Shown here: positions 1 to 8,297 of the stretch, piece by piece
Layout: every line of letters starts with the position of its first letter
Numbering within the stretch: the first letter of the stretch is position 1
DNA from: Silicimonas sp963779765
GTDB lineage: Bacteria; Pseudomonadota; Alphaproteobacteria; Rhodobacterales; Rhodobacteraceae
Length of the DNA stretch: 64,000 bases
Direction: 5' to 3'
Assembly (NCBI GenBank): GCA_963779765.1
Contig: CAVZZP010000001.1
Span: 434,001-498,000, forward strand
The notes under the pieces: generated by a model
Databases searched by the model: none
Seen by the model: the letters and a program-made list of their open reading frames with translations, nothing else
What the model was told of the DNA's origin: nothing
Position numbers and translations under genes: made by a program

Positions 1-21
1 GGTGGCGGTACGTAGCGTCAT
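1..21 (-). CDS. 5' end of an unidentified gene running off the left edge
   Basis: On the minus strand an ATG at 21-19 is preceded by a good Shine-Dalgarno sequence (GGAGGA, with 6 bases before the ATG). Only seven codons (MTLRTAT) lie in the window, so the product cannot be named. It is oriented the same way as the ThuA-like gene to its right but separated by about 125 bases, so it may have its own promoter. Confidence 0.4.
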
Positions 22-146
22 CGGAAGTCCTCCTTTTTTCCAGAGGTAGGCAGAACGCACCGACAGTCGAACGGGAACGGACCAACGAGCCATCACAAAT
101 GCATCAGGTCGGCCCTAAAACGGCGGCCGTACCCTGTAGCGACTTC

Positions 147-866
147 TCAGAAATGCTTGCCTTCGGCCGCGAAGTCCGCATGCGTCAGGCCAGAAGCTGC
201 CGCCTCTTTCCGACCCTTGGCTGCCCAGAGAAGCCCGCGCTCCAGCATCGTGCGGGCTGCACCCGACGCAATCACGTCCGCCTTGTGTCCGAGCGCGTTG
301 TAGTAGACCCGTCCGAGACCCCATGCCCTTGTCCAGGCCACCGGCATGTCCACTGGCCCGTTCGCGCTGTGATACCAGGTGACCGTCGGGAACCGCGTCG
401 TGGCGAGGACGTGGTTCGCGGGATCGACGTGGAGGTAATACTGCTCGGACGAGACATCGAAATCCTCGATGCCCTCGACCAGGTCGTGCGCCGGATCGGT
501 GATCGTCACGCGATAGGTCACCCCGTCCCCGCCCGGATGCGCGACCCAGTTGGCGCCCGTCATGAATTGCCACAGCACGTTCGAGCGGAAGGCATCGCAC
601 ATGCCACCATGACAACCGGCGAGTCCCGTACCGCGCGACACGGCCTCGGACACGTTGACGGCAGCCTCCTTCGACAACTCAGACATGGTCCAGACGGGCA
701 CGATCAGGTCGAGGTCGCGCAGGGCCTCGCCGTCGTCGAAGCACGCGAGGCTGTCGGTCACCTCGACGTCCATGCCGGCGTTCTCCAGCATCGCGCGGAA
801 GATCGCCGCAACCTTGTCCGGTTCGTGCCCCGGCCAGCCGCCCCAGGTGATGAGTGCCTTCGTCAT
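147..866 (-). CDS. ThuA-like domain protein
   Basis: This 239-residue protein matches the ThuA (trehalose utilisation) family, whose fold resembles class I glutamine amidotransferases. Supporting elements are the N-terminal strand MTKALITWGGWPGH, the GCHGG motif at residues 84-88 where the amidotransferase nucleophile elbow would be, and the SSEQYYLHVDP segment near residue 140. Family members are linked to sugar or glycoside catabolism but most have no defined reaction. GGAAGG precedes the ATG. It is transcribed divergently from the AhpD-like gene at 965. The exact substrate is unknown. Confidence 0.8.
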   Translation of the reverse strand: MTKALITWGGWPGHEPDKVAAIFRAMLENAGMDVEVTDSLACFDDGEALRDLDLIVPVWTMSELSKEAAVNVSEAVSRGTGLAGCHGGMCDAFRSNVLWQFMTGANWVAHPGGDGVTYRVTITDPAHDLVEGIEDFDVSSEQYYLHVDPANHVLATTRFPTVTWYHSANGPVDMPVAWTRAWGLGRVYYNALGHKADVIASGAARTMLERGLLWAAKGRKEAAASGLTHADFAAEGKHF

Positions 867-964
867 TCTTGTGCCTTCCCGATTGCGCGGTTCTATCGTG
901 TCGAGGACGCTGACGGATCGCGTTCCACCACGTACCGTCGCCCAAACTCAGGAAGGAGACCGCG

Positions 965-1573
965 ATGACCTTCGTCAAGACCGTGGACGACAGTGAGGCA
1001 CAGGGCGCCGTCGCCGACATGTACGAAGGGTATCGGACCGGGTTCGGCCACCTGCCGAATATGGCCCGACTGTTCAGCCTCCACCCGGAGGTCAATGCCG
1101 GCTGGACCGCGCTTGTCGGCGTCATCCGAGCCAACATGGAGCTGCGACGGTACGAGATCGCGACCCTCGCCGCGGCCCGTGCCTTGGGCAGTTCCTACTG
1201 CATGCTCGCGCACGGCAAAGTCCTGATGCGGGAAGGCATGTCCGCCGAGACGCTTATGGCCGTGGCGGAAGGACGCGAGGATCCGGGCATCACCGACCAA
1301 GAAGCGGCGATCATGAATTTCGCGGCCCGAATCGCGACCGACGCAGGGTCCGTCACCCAGGCCGATGTTGACGGGCTTCGGAATCTTGGCCTGAGCGATG
1401 CCGAGATCTTCGACGTCGCTGCGACGGCAGCGGTGCGCTGCTTCTTCTCGAAGCTCCTCGACGCACTCGGGGCGGAACCGGACGCAGCCTACAGATCGCT
1501 GGAGCCGGATCTGAGAGATGCGCTCACCGTGGGCCGGCAGATAGAGGCCGGCGAGTCTCAGACGCCCTCGTAG
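965..1573 (+). CDS. AhpD-like / carboxymuconolactone decarboxylase family protein
   Basis: This 202-residue all-helical protein belongs to the AhpD/CMD alkylhydroperoxidase-like superfamily. The usual redox core is C-x-x-C-x-x-x-H; here it reads S76-x-x-C79-x-x-x-H83, so the first cysteine is replaced by serine and only one redox cysteine remains. It therefore probably cannot form the classical intramolecular disulfide and may be a peroxidase-related protein of another type. The start is supported by AAGGAG upstream. Its 3' end overlaps the convergent proS gene by 16 bases. Confidence 0.75.
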   Translation: MTFVKTVDDSEAQGAVADMYEGYRTGFGHLPNMARLFSLHPEVNAGWTALVGVIRANMELRRYEIATLAAARALGSSYCMLAHGKVLMREGMSAETLMAVAEGREDPGITDQEAAIMNFAARIATDAGSVTQADVDGLRNLGLSDAEIFDVAATAAVRCFFSKLLDALGAEPDAAYRSLEPDLRDALTVGRQIEAGESQTPS

Positions 1574-2895
1574 ATCTCCACCAGCCGGTCCACCGCCGCG
1601 TCGGCCGTCATCTCTTCGCTTTCGCCCGTCCGGCGCGAGGTGAGTTCGACGACGCCCTTGTCGAGCCCGCGAGGTCCGACGGTGATCCGCCACGGCAGAC
1701 CGATCAGGTCCATGGTGGCGAACTTGGCGCCCGCACGTTCGTCGCGGTCGTCGTAGAGAGGGTCGAGACCCCTAGCGATCAGCGCCTTCTCCAGCCCTTC
1801 GCAGGCGGCATCGCAGGCGCCGTCACCCTGGCGCAGGTTCACGATCCCGGCGTGGAAGGGCGTCACGCCTTCGGGCCAGATGATGCCCTTGTCGTCATGG
1901 CTGGCCTCGATGATCGCACCCAGAAGGCGGCTGACACCGATGCCGTGCGAACCCATGTGGACGGGCGTCTGGCTTCCGTCCGGTCCCTGGACCGTGGCGC
2001 CCATGGGTTCGGAATACTTGGTGCCGAAGTAGAAAATCTGCCCGACCTCGATTCCCCGCGCCGAGCGGCGGCGATCCTCGGGGATCTCGTCGAAGAGGGC
2101 GGCGTCGTGCGTCTCGTCGGTACGGGCGTAGCGCGAGGTAAACTCCTTTAGCACCGCCTGGCATTCGGCGTGGTCGTCGTAGTCGATCTCGCGGTCCCCG
2201 AAGGTCAGGTCGGTGATCTCGCTGTCGTAGAACACTTCGCTTTCGCCCGTCTCGGCCAGGACCAGGAATTCATGCGTGTAGTCGCCCCCGATCGGGCCGC
2301 CGTCGGCGCGCATCGGGATCGCCTGGAGGCCCATGCGTTCGTAGCTGCGCAGGTAGCTGACGAGATGGCGGTTGTAGGCGTGAAGCGCGTCTTCCTTCGT
2401 CAGGTCGAAGTTGTAGCCGTCCTTCATCAGGAACTCGCGGCCGCGCATGACACCGAAACGGGGGCGGATCTCGTCCCGGAACTTCCACTGGATGTGGTAG
2501 AGCGTCAGCGGCAGGTCGCGGTAGCTTTTCACGTAGGACCGGAAGATGTCAGTGATCAGCTCCTCGTTCGTCGGACCGTAGAGCATGTCGCGTTCGTGCC
2601 GGTCCTTGATCCGCAGCATTTCCTGCCCGTAGTCGTCGTAGCGCCCGCTTTCGCGCCAGAGGTCGGCGGACTGAAGCGTCGGCATCAGCATGGGGATATG
2701 ACCCGCGCGCTGCTGCTCTTCGTGGACGATCCGCTCGATGTTCCGCAGAACCTTGAAGCCGAGAGGCAGCCAGGAATAGATGCCGGCCGACGCCTGCTTG
2801 ATCATTCCCGCGCGCAGCATGTAGCGGTGCGAGACGATCTGCGCCTCGGCGGGCGTTTCCTTGAGGACGGGCAGGAAGTAGCGGGACAGGCGCAT
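1558..2895 (-). CDS. proS: Prolyl-tRNA synthetase (short, type 2)
   Basis: This enzyme charges tRNA-Pro with proline in the cytosol. At about 445 residues it is the short alphaproteobacterial form that lacks the large editing insertion of E. coli ProRS. Class II synthetase signatures are clear: TNEE in the proline site, motif 2 FRDEIRPRFGVMR, and motif 3 GSHGIGVSRLLGAIIE, followed by an anticodon-binding domain with DDRDERAGAKF. The open frame extends upstream to 2973, but homologues begin MRLSRYFLPVLKE, so I chose the ATG at 2895-2893. The gene converges on the AhpD-like gene and diverges from the AI-2E permease. Confidence 0.95.
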   Translation of the reverse strand: MRLSRYFLPVLKETPAEAQIVSHRYMLRAGMIKQASAGIYSWLPLGFKVLRNIERIVHEEQQRAGHIPMLMPTLQSADLWRESGRYDDYGQEMLRIKDRHERDMLYGPTNEELITDIFRSYVKSYRDLPLTLYHIQWKFRDEIRPRFGVMRGREFLMKDGYNFDLTKEDALHAYNRHLVSYLRSYERMGLQAIPMRADGGPIGGDYTHEFLVLAETGESEVFYDSEITDLTFGDREIDYDDHAECQAVLKEFTSRYARTDETHDAALFDEIPEDRRRSARGIEVGQIFYFGTKYSEPMGATVQGPDGSQTPVHMGSHGIGVSRLLGAIIEASHDDKGIIWPEGVTPFHAGIVNLRQGDGACDAACEGLEKALIARGLDPLYDDRDERAGAKFATMDLIGLPWRITVGPRGLDKGVVELTSRRTGESEEMTADAAVDRLVEIYEGV

Positions 2896-3052
2896 CGGAG
2901 CTCGCTCGGGCTTTGGGTTCGGGCCGGTGTAGCGGCCCGCCTTCGGCCAGACAAGGGTCGGCACGTCGGACACAGCAAGCCGTCGGGGGAGACGGGCCTT
3001 GCATGAAGCCCTTCCTCCGGGCGATATGGCGTGACGCCATTGCGAGGACTAG

Positions 3053-4132
3053 ATGGCCCTGCCCGTCAATCAGCAAGCCAAGTACTGGGGGATCGCCGCC
3101 GCGATCTTCTTCGTCCTGATGTGGGCCCTGGGCGATGTGATCCTGCCCTTCCTTCTCGGGGCGGCCGTGGCCTACATGCTGGACCCCGTCGCCGACCGGC
3201 TTCAGCGGATGGGGGCGAGCCGTGCCGTGGCGACAGGCATCATCACCTTCTTCGCGGTCCTCCTCTTCGTCGTGGCGATCCTGGTGATCGTGCCGCTGCT
3301 GGTGCGGCAGGCGACGGACCTGATCGACTCCGCGCCCGAGATCGCATCGAACCTTCAGACCTTCCTGACCGAGCGCTTTCCCAGCCTCGTCGACGCGGAC
3401 TCTTCGGTGCGGAAATCGCTGTCAGGCCTCGGCGACACCATCAGCGAGCGCGGAGGCGAACTTCTCAACACGGTTCTCGCATCCTTCTCGGGGCTGGTGA
3501 ACGTGATCGTGCTGTTCGTCATCGTCCCCGTCGTGGCGTTCTACCTGCTCTACGACTGGGACAACATGGTGGCCAGGATCGACGCGCTCCTCCCGCGCGA
3601 GCACGCGCCGACGATCCGGCGCCTCGCCCGCGAGATCGACGACACGATGGCGGGCTTCGTTCGGGGACAGGGCACGGTGTGCCTGATCCTGGGCGTCTAC
3701 TATGCCGTGACGCTGATGGCCGTCGGACTGAATTTCGGCCTGATCGTCGGCTTCATCGCGGGCGGTCTGACCTTCATTCCCTATGTCGGCGCTCTGGTCG
3801 GCGGCCTTTTGGCCATCGGTCTGGCTCTGTTCCAGTTCTGGGGCGACTGGCTGTGGATCGTTCTGGTCTGGGCGATCTTCCAGTCGGGTCAGTTCGTCGA
3901 GGGCAACATCCTCACGCCGCGTCTCGTCGGCTCGTCCGTGGGGCTGCATCCGGTCTGGCTGATCTTCGCGCTGTCGGCCTTCGGGGCGCTGTTCGGCTTC
4001 GTGGGCCTGTTGGTCGCCGTGCCGGTGGCAGCGGCGCTTGGCGTCATGGCTCGGTTCGGGATCGAACGGTACAAGGAAAGCCTTCTGTACCGCGGCACCT
4101 CCGGTCAGGGAACGCCCGATGGCCGTCAGTGA
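3053..4132 (+). CDS. AI-2E family transporter (PerM-like permease)
   Basis: This 359-residue integral membrane protein has the AI-2E/PerM family layout: paired N-terminal hydrophobic helices, a middle amphipathic stretch (residues about 85-140), then a block of helices with the family motif FIPYVGALVGG and a late VGLLVAVPVAA segment. Members export small molecules or ions; AI-2 export is shown for few of them. GAGGACTAG precedes the ATG. In many alphaproteobacteria this permease lies just before hdaA, as here. It overlaps the following TfoX-like gene by 14 bases. Confidence 0.85.
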   Translation: MALPVNQQAKYWGIAAAIFFVLMWALGDVILPFLLGAAVAYMLDPVADRLQRMGASRAVATGIITFFAVLLFVVAILVIVPLLVRQATDLIDSAPEIASNLQTFLTERFPSLVDADSSVRKSLSGLGDTISERGGELLNTVLASFSGLVNVIVLFVIVPVVAFYLLYDWDNMVARIDALLPREHAPTIRRLAREIDDTMAGFVRGQGTVCLILGVYYAVTLMAVGLNFGLIVGFIAGGLTFIPYVGALVGGLLAIGLALFQFWGDWLWIVLVWAIFQSGQFVEGNILTPRLVGSSVGLHPVWLIFALSAFGALFGFVGLLVAVPVAAALGVMARFGIERYKESLLYRGTSGQGTPDGRQ

Positions 4133-4445
4133 TGGGCAGATCGAGAGCGTCCGCGAGCTGTTCGATGGCGTAGGTCCGATCACGACGCGCAAGATGTTCG
4201 GAGGTCTCGGCATCTATCACGAGGGTCGCATCTTCGCCGTCGTCATGTCCGACGGAACGACGCGCCTCAAGGGCGCGGGAGACATGGTGGCCGTCCTGGA
4301 CGCTGCTGGATGGGAGCGGTGGACCTATACCCGCGACGGCTCGGAGACGCTGCGGTCGATGCCCTACTGGAGAGTGCCCGACGCTCTGCTCGACGACCCG
4401 GAAGGCGCCAGCGACTGGGCCCGCCGGGCGCTCGCAGCGCTTTGA
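4119..4445 (+). CDS. TfoX N-terminal domain protein
   Basis: A 108-residue protein with the TfoX N-terminal fold: the hallmark RKMFGGLGIYHEGRIFAVV is near residue 25. TfoX/Sxy activates competence genes in gammaproteobacteria, but stand-alone N-terminal-domain proteins in alphaproteobacteria have no established role. I start at the ATG at 4119, where homology begins, rather than at the longer open frame at 4038; the gene then overlaps the permease end by 14 bases, suggesting translational coupling. The gap to hdaA is one base. Confidence 0.8.
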   Translation: MAVSDGQIESVRELFDGVGPITTRKMFGGLGIYHEGRIFAVVMSDGTTRLKGAGDMVAVLDAAGWERWTYTRDGSETLRSMPYWRVPDALLDDPEGASDWARRALAAL

Positions 4446-4446
4446 G

Positions 4447-5106
4447 ATGCCCCGGCAACTGATCTTCGAGCTTCCCGCGAAGGTGTCGCGCGACCGTGGC
4501 GACTTCTTCGTCTCGGACGCCAATGCGCTGGCGGTTCGTCGGATCGAGGACACCTCTGCGTGGACACGAGGGAAACTGGCGCTGGTCGGACCTGAAGGAT
4601 CGGGCAAGTCCCACCTCGTCCAGGTCTGGTCCGAGGCCGAGGGTGCCCGTGTCCTGATGCCGGACGCTCTCTCCGCCATAGACATCGGCACGATCGCCCA
4701 ACCCGTCGCCGTCGACGACGCGGATCGCGTCCAGGGCGAGGCCGAAGTCGCGCTTTTCCACCTGCACAACCGGCTTGCATCCCTGGGGCTTCCGCTGTTG
4801 CTCGTCGGCCGCGAGGCCCCTGCACGCTGGACGGTCAGCCTGCCCGACCTGAAAAGCCGGTTGGAGGCCACAGAGGTGGCGCGGATCGAACCGCCCGACG
4901 ACGCGCTTCTTTCGGCCGTTCTCGTCAAGCTCTTCACCGACCGCCAGATCGCCATCGCACCCGCTGTGATCGACTATCTCACTTCCCGGATGGAACGATC
5001 CTTTGCGGGAGCTCAACGGCTGGTTGACGTGCTCGACCGCGCGGCCATGGCCGAAGGTCGGGCTGTGACGCGGGCCTTGGCGAGGGCCGTTCTGGACAAG
5101 CCCTAG
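4447..5106 (+). CDS. hdaA: HdaA, DnaA-related replication regulator
   Basis: HdaA is a DnaA-paralogue AAA+ protein that works with the DNA polymerase sliding clamp to stimulate ATP hydrolysis by DnaA and prevent re-initiation. The 219-residue protein begins with RQLIFELP, which matches the usual clamp-binding leader, then has Walker A GPEGSGKS at 48-55 and a Walker B-like VDDAD at 89-93. It lacks the DnaA DNA-binding domain IV, as Hda proteins do. Position next to the AI-2E permease and ppk matches other alphaproteobacteria. No strong ribosome site is visible, consistent with coupling to the gene before it. Confidence 0.88.
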   Translation: MPRQLIFELPAKVSRDRGDFFVSDANALAVRRIEDTSAWTRGKLALVGPEGSGKSHLVQVWSEAEGARVLMPDALSAIDIGTIAQPVAVDDADRVQGEAEVALFHLHNRLASLGLPLLLVGREAPARWTVSLPDLKSRLEATEVARIEPPDDALLSAVLVKLFTDRQIAIAPAVIDYLTSRMERSFAGAQRLVDVLDRAAMAEGRAVTRALARAVLDKP

Positions 5107-5160
5107 ACTGCCCTGCATAGTCGTCATTCTCATGTCACAATGCCCTGCAAGACGAAGGCC

Positions 5161-7341
5161 ATGACCGTCACGCCGACCGATTTCCTGCGCGCCCCCCTGC
5201 CTCCGGCCGTGATGCCCGACGGCAAGGATTTCGACGGTCCGGACCGGTTCATGAACCGCGAGCTGTCGTGGCTGGCCTTCAACTGGCGGGTCCTGGAAGA
5301 AGCCGAGAACCCGCGCGTCCCCGTTCTCGAGCGACTGAGGTTCCTGTCGATTTCGGCCACGAACCTCGACGAGTTCTACACCGTGCGGGTGGCCGGTCTG
5401 CGCGAGCTGGCCCACGCAGGAAACACCACTCCCGCCGCAGACGGCCTTTCGCCGACGGAACAGCTTGTCCTCATCAACGCGGATGCACGCCGCCTGTTGG
5501 AGCGGCAGCAGGAGGTGTGGAAAAGCCTGCGCGACGAAATGGCCGGCGCAAACATCTCGCTTCTCTCCCGCGACGACCTCACGCGCGAAGACCGCTCCCA
5601 TGTCGAGCAGGTTTTCCTGACGCAGGTCTTCCCGATCCTGTCGCCATTGGCGATCGACCCGGCGCACCCGTTCCCGTTCATCGCGAACGAGGGCTATTCT
5701 CTTGCGCTGGAACTGGAACGCGTTTCGGACAAGCGTCCGCTCCGCGCGCTTCTTCCGATCCCCGCGCAGGTCGACCGCTTCGTGCCTCTGCCGTCAGAGC
5801 CGGGCGAGCATCGTTTCCTGCCGCTTGAAGAGCTGTTGCTTCTTCACCTGCAACGCCTGTTTCCCGGGTACGGGATGAAGGGGCACTGCCAGTTCCGCGT
5901 CCTTCGCGACAGCGACCTCGAAGTCGAGGAAGAGGCCGAAGACCTCGTTCGCGAATTCGAAGTCGCCCTGAAGCGCCGCCGCCGGGGCGAAGTTGTTCGC
6001 CTGACGATCTCGGCCAATGCGCCAGGCAAGCTGAGGCGCGTCATCATGGACGAGCTTCACGTCGAGGAAAGCGAGGTAGTCGAGCTAGACGGGATGCTGG
6101 GTCTGAGCGACCTGAAGGAACTCGTGCTGGAGTCGCGCACGGACCTGCTCTGGACGCCATTCCTGCCGCGTGTGCCCGAGCGGGTTCAGGACCACGACGG
6201 CGACATGTTCGCGGCGATCCGCCAGAAGGACATGCTGCTGCACCACCCCTACGAGACCTTCGACATGGTGATCCGCTTCCTCAAGCAGGCGGCGGCGGAC
6301 CCGAACGTGGTGGCGATCAAGCAGACGCTCTACCGGACGTCGCGCAACTCTCCCATTGTCGAGGCGCTTTGCGAAGCAGCGGAAGACGGCAAGTCGGTCA
6401 CCGCGCTTGTCGAACTGAAGGCCCGTTTCGACGAGGCTGCGAACATCCGCCAGTCGCGACGGCTGGAGCGCGCCGGCGCCCACGTCGTCTACGGCTTCAT
6501 GAACTACAAGACGCACGCCAAGATCTCGACGGTCGTACGGCGCGAAGGCGGAGAGCTTGTCACCTACACCCACTTCGGGACCGGCAACTATCACCCGATC
6601 ACCGCACGGATCTACACCGACCTCAGCCTCTTCACCTGCGATTCCGCCCTCGGCCGCGATGCAACCAAGGTGTTCAACTACTTGTCGGGCTACGCCCAGC
6701 CCGAGGGGTTGGAGAACCTGTCGATCTCGCCCCTGAACCTCAAGACCACGCTTCTCGAGCGGATCGCCGAGGAAGCCGAATTCGCGCTGGCCGGGAAGCC
6801 CGCCGTGATCTGGGGCAAGCTCAATTCGGTGATCGAGCCTGACGTGATCGACGCGCTCTACCTCGCAAGCCAGGCGGGCGTCAGGATCGACCTCGTGGTC
6901 CGGGGCATCTGCGGCCTGAGACCGGGCGTGAAAGGCCTGTCGGACAACATCCGCGTGAAATCCATCGTTGGCCGCTTCCTCGAACACAGCCGCATCGTCT
7001 GCTTCGGCGCGGGTCACGGCCTGCCGCACAAGAAGGCGCGGGTCTACATCTCGTCCGCCGACTGGATGGGCCGCAACCTCGCTCGCCGCGTCGAGACCCT
7101 GGTCGAGTGCAAGAACCCCACGGTGAAGGCGCAGATCGTCAGCCAGATCATGGCCGCGAACCTCGCCGACGTGGCGCAGAGCTGGATGCTGGGACCGGAC
7201 GGAAGCTACGCCCGCATCGCGCCGCCCGAGGGAGAGACGGCCTTCTCGTGCCACCGCTTCTTCATGGAGAACCCCTCGCTGTCGGGACGGGGATCGGCGG
7301 GTGCGGCGGACGTACCGGAACTGACCCACAGCGAGGATTGA
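5161..7341 (+). CDS. ppk: Polyphosphate kinase 1
   Basis: PPK1 reversibly transfers the gamma-phosphate of ATP to long-chain polyphosphate. The roughly 726-residue protein has all the expected parts: the N-terminal FMNRELSWLAFNWRVLEEA segment, the head domain, and two phospholipase D-like C-terminal domains carrying the catalytic histidine region (FMNYKTHAKIS) and GLPHKKARVYISSADWMGRN. An in-frame ATG at 5140 gives seven more residues; I prefer 5161 because homologues begin near MTVTPTDFL, but neither start has a strong ribosome site. A ppx gene lies 1 kb downstream, separated by an oppositely oriented enoyl-CoA hydratase. Confidence 0.95.
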   Translation: MTVTPTDFLRAPLPPAVMPDGKDFDGPDRFMNRELSWLAFNWRVLEEAENPRVPVLERLRFLSISATNLDEFYTVRVAGLRELAHAGNTTPAADGLSPTEQLVLINADARRLLERQQEVWKSLRDEMAGANISLLSRDDLTREDRSHVEQVFLTQVFPILSPLAIDPAHPFPFIANEGYSLALELERVSDKRPLRALLPIPAQVDRFVPLPSEPGEHRFLPLEELLLLHLQRLFPGYGMKGHCQFRVLRDSDLEVEEEAEDLVREFEVALKRRRRGEVVRLTISANAPGKLRRVIMDELHVEESEVVELDGMLGLSDLKELVLESRTDLLWTPFLPRVPERVQDHDGDMFAAIRQKDMLLHHPYETFDMVIRFLKQAAADPNVVAIKQTLYRTSRNSPIVEALCEAAEDGKSVTALVELKARFDEAANIRQSRRLERAGAHVVYGFMNYKTHAKISTVVRREGGELVTYTHFGTGNYHPITARIYTDLSLFTCDSALGRDATKVFNYLSGYAQPEGLENLSISPLNLKTTLLERIAEEAEFALAGKPAVIWGKLNSVIEPDVIDALYLASQAGVRIDLVVRGICGLRPGVKGLSDNIRVKSIVGRFLEHSRIVCFGAGHGLPHKKARVYISSADWMGRNLARRVETLVECKNPTVKAQIVSQIMAANLADVAQSWMLGPDGSYARIAPPEGETAFSCHRFFMENPSLSGRGSAGAADVPELTHSED

Positions 7342-7344
7342 GCC

Positions 7345-8130
7345 TCAGTCGGGCCGGATGCGCGGCCCCGACTTGTCGGCGAAAGCCTTCAGCCGCTCGC
7401 GCGAGGCAGGCTGCGTGTTGACGATGCCGGCCACCACGGCCTCGGCATAGGCCGCGTCGAGGGCCGACATGTTCTGCATGTGGCTGATCGCCGAACAGAT
7501 GGCGAAGTTCGACAGGGGCGGGTTCTGCGCGGCGGCGCGGGCAAGGTCAAAGGCCTTGGTGCGCGAGTCCTCGACGAGGTACTGGCACAGCCCGACCGCC
7601 ATCGCCTCATCGCCCTTGTAGACCCGCCCCGTCAGCATCATGTCGATCATCCGCGCCTTGCCGACGAGGTCGGCAACCCGGATCGTCGCCCCGCCGCCGG
7701 TGAAAAGGCCGCGCTGCCCCTCCGGCAAGGCGAAATAGGTCGTTCGGTCGGCGACACGAATATGCGCGGCGGACGCCAGCTCCAGCCCGCCGCCGACGAC
7801 GGCGCCCTGGAGGGCGGCGATGACGGGAACGCCACCGTATTCCATCTTGTTGAAGGCCTCGTGCCAGCGCAGGCAGATGTGCATGAAGTCTGCCGCCGAA
7901 CGCTCCTCGGCATGATGTTCGACAAGATCCAGCCCGGCGCAGAAGTGGTCGCCCTCGGCGGTCAACACGGCGGCGCGGGTTCCGACACGAGGCAGGCGCG
8001 AGAAGACCTCGACCAGTTCCTCGACCGCCTGCGCGTTCAGCGCATTGCGCTTAGAGCCGCGGACGAGACGAACCTCTGTCACGCCCTCGCCCGCGTCGCT
8101 CACCTCGAGGAATTCGGTGTCGAACTTCAT
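7345..8130 (-). CDS. Enoyl-CoA hydratase/isomerase family protein
   Basis: This 261-residue crotonase-superfamily protein carries the oxyanion-hole pairs typical of the fold: SKRNALNAQAV with GDHFCAGLDLVEHH, then ALQGAVVGGGLELASAAHIRVA. One of the usual glutamates is present in FALPEGQRGLFTGGG. Substrate cannot be predicted. I start at the ATG at 8130, preceded by GGAGAGG, because upstream sequence in the longer frame is not crotonase-like. The gene converges on ppk, leaving a three-base gap, and diverges from ppx. Confidence 0.85.
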   Translation of the reverse strand: MKFDTEFLEVSDAGEGVTEVRLVRGSKRNALNAQAVEELVEVFSRLPRVGTRAAVLTAEGDHFCAGLDLVEHHAEERSAADFMHICLRWHEAFNKMEYGGVPVIAALQGAVVGGGLELASAAHIRVADRTTYFALPEGQRGLFTGGGATIRVADLVGKARMIDMMLTGRVYKGDEAMAVGLCQYLVEDSRTKAFDLARAAAQNPPLSNFAICSAISHMQNMSALDAAYAEAVVAGIVNTQPASRERLKAFADKSGPRIRPD

Positions 8131-8297
8131 CTGCCTCTCCTCATCCCGCTGCCCGAGGTTCCTGCCCGCATCCTGGAATGTCCACGGATAATTTTCCTTC
8201 CCCGACCGTGGCTTCGCGGCGTCACGGGGGCGCTCCAGGCATTGACCGCGGTGGGGTCCGGGTGCAGTGTCGCCCGGCACCATCATGGGGGACATGT

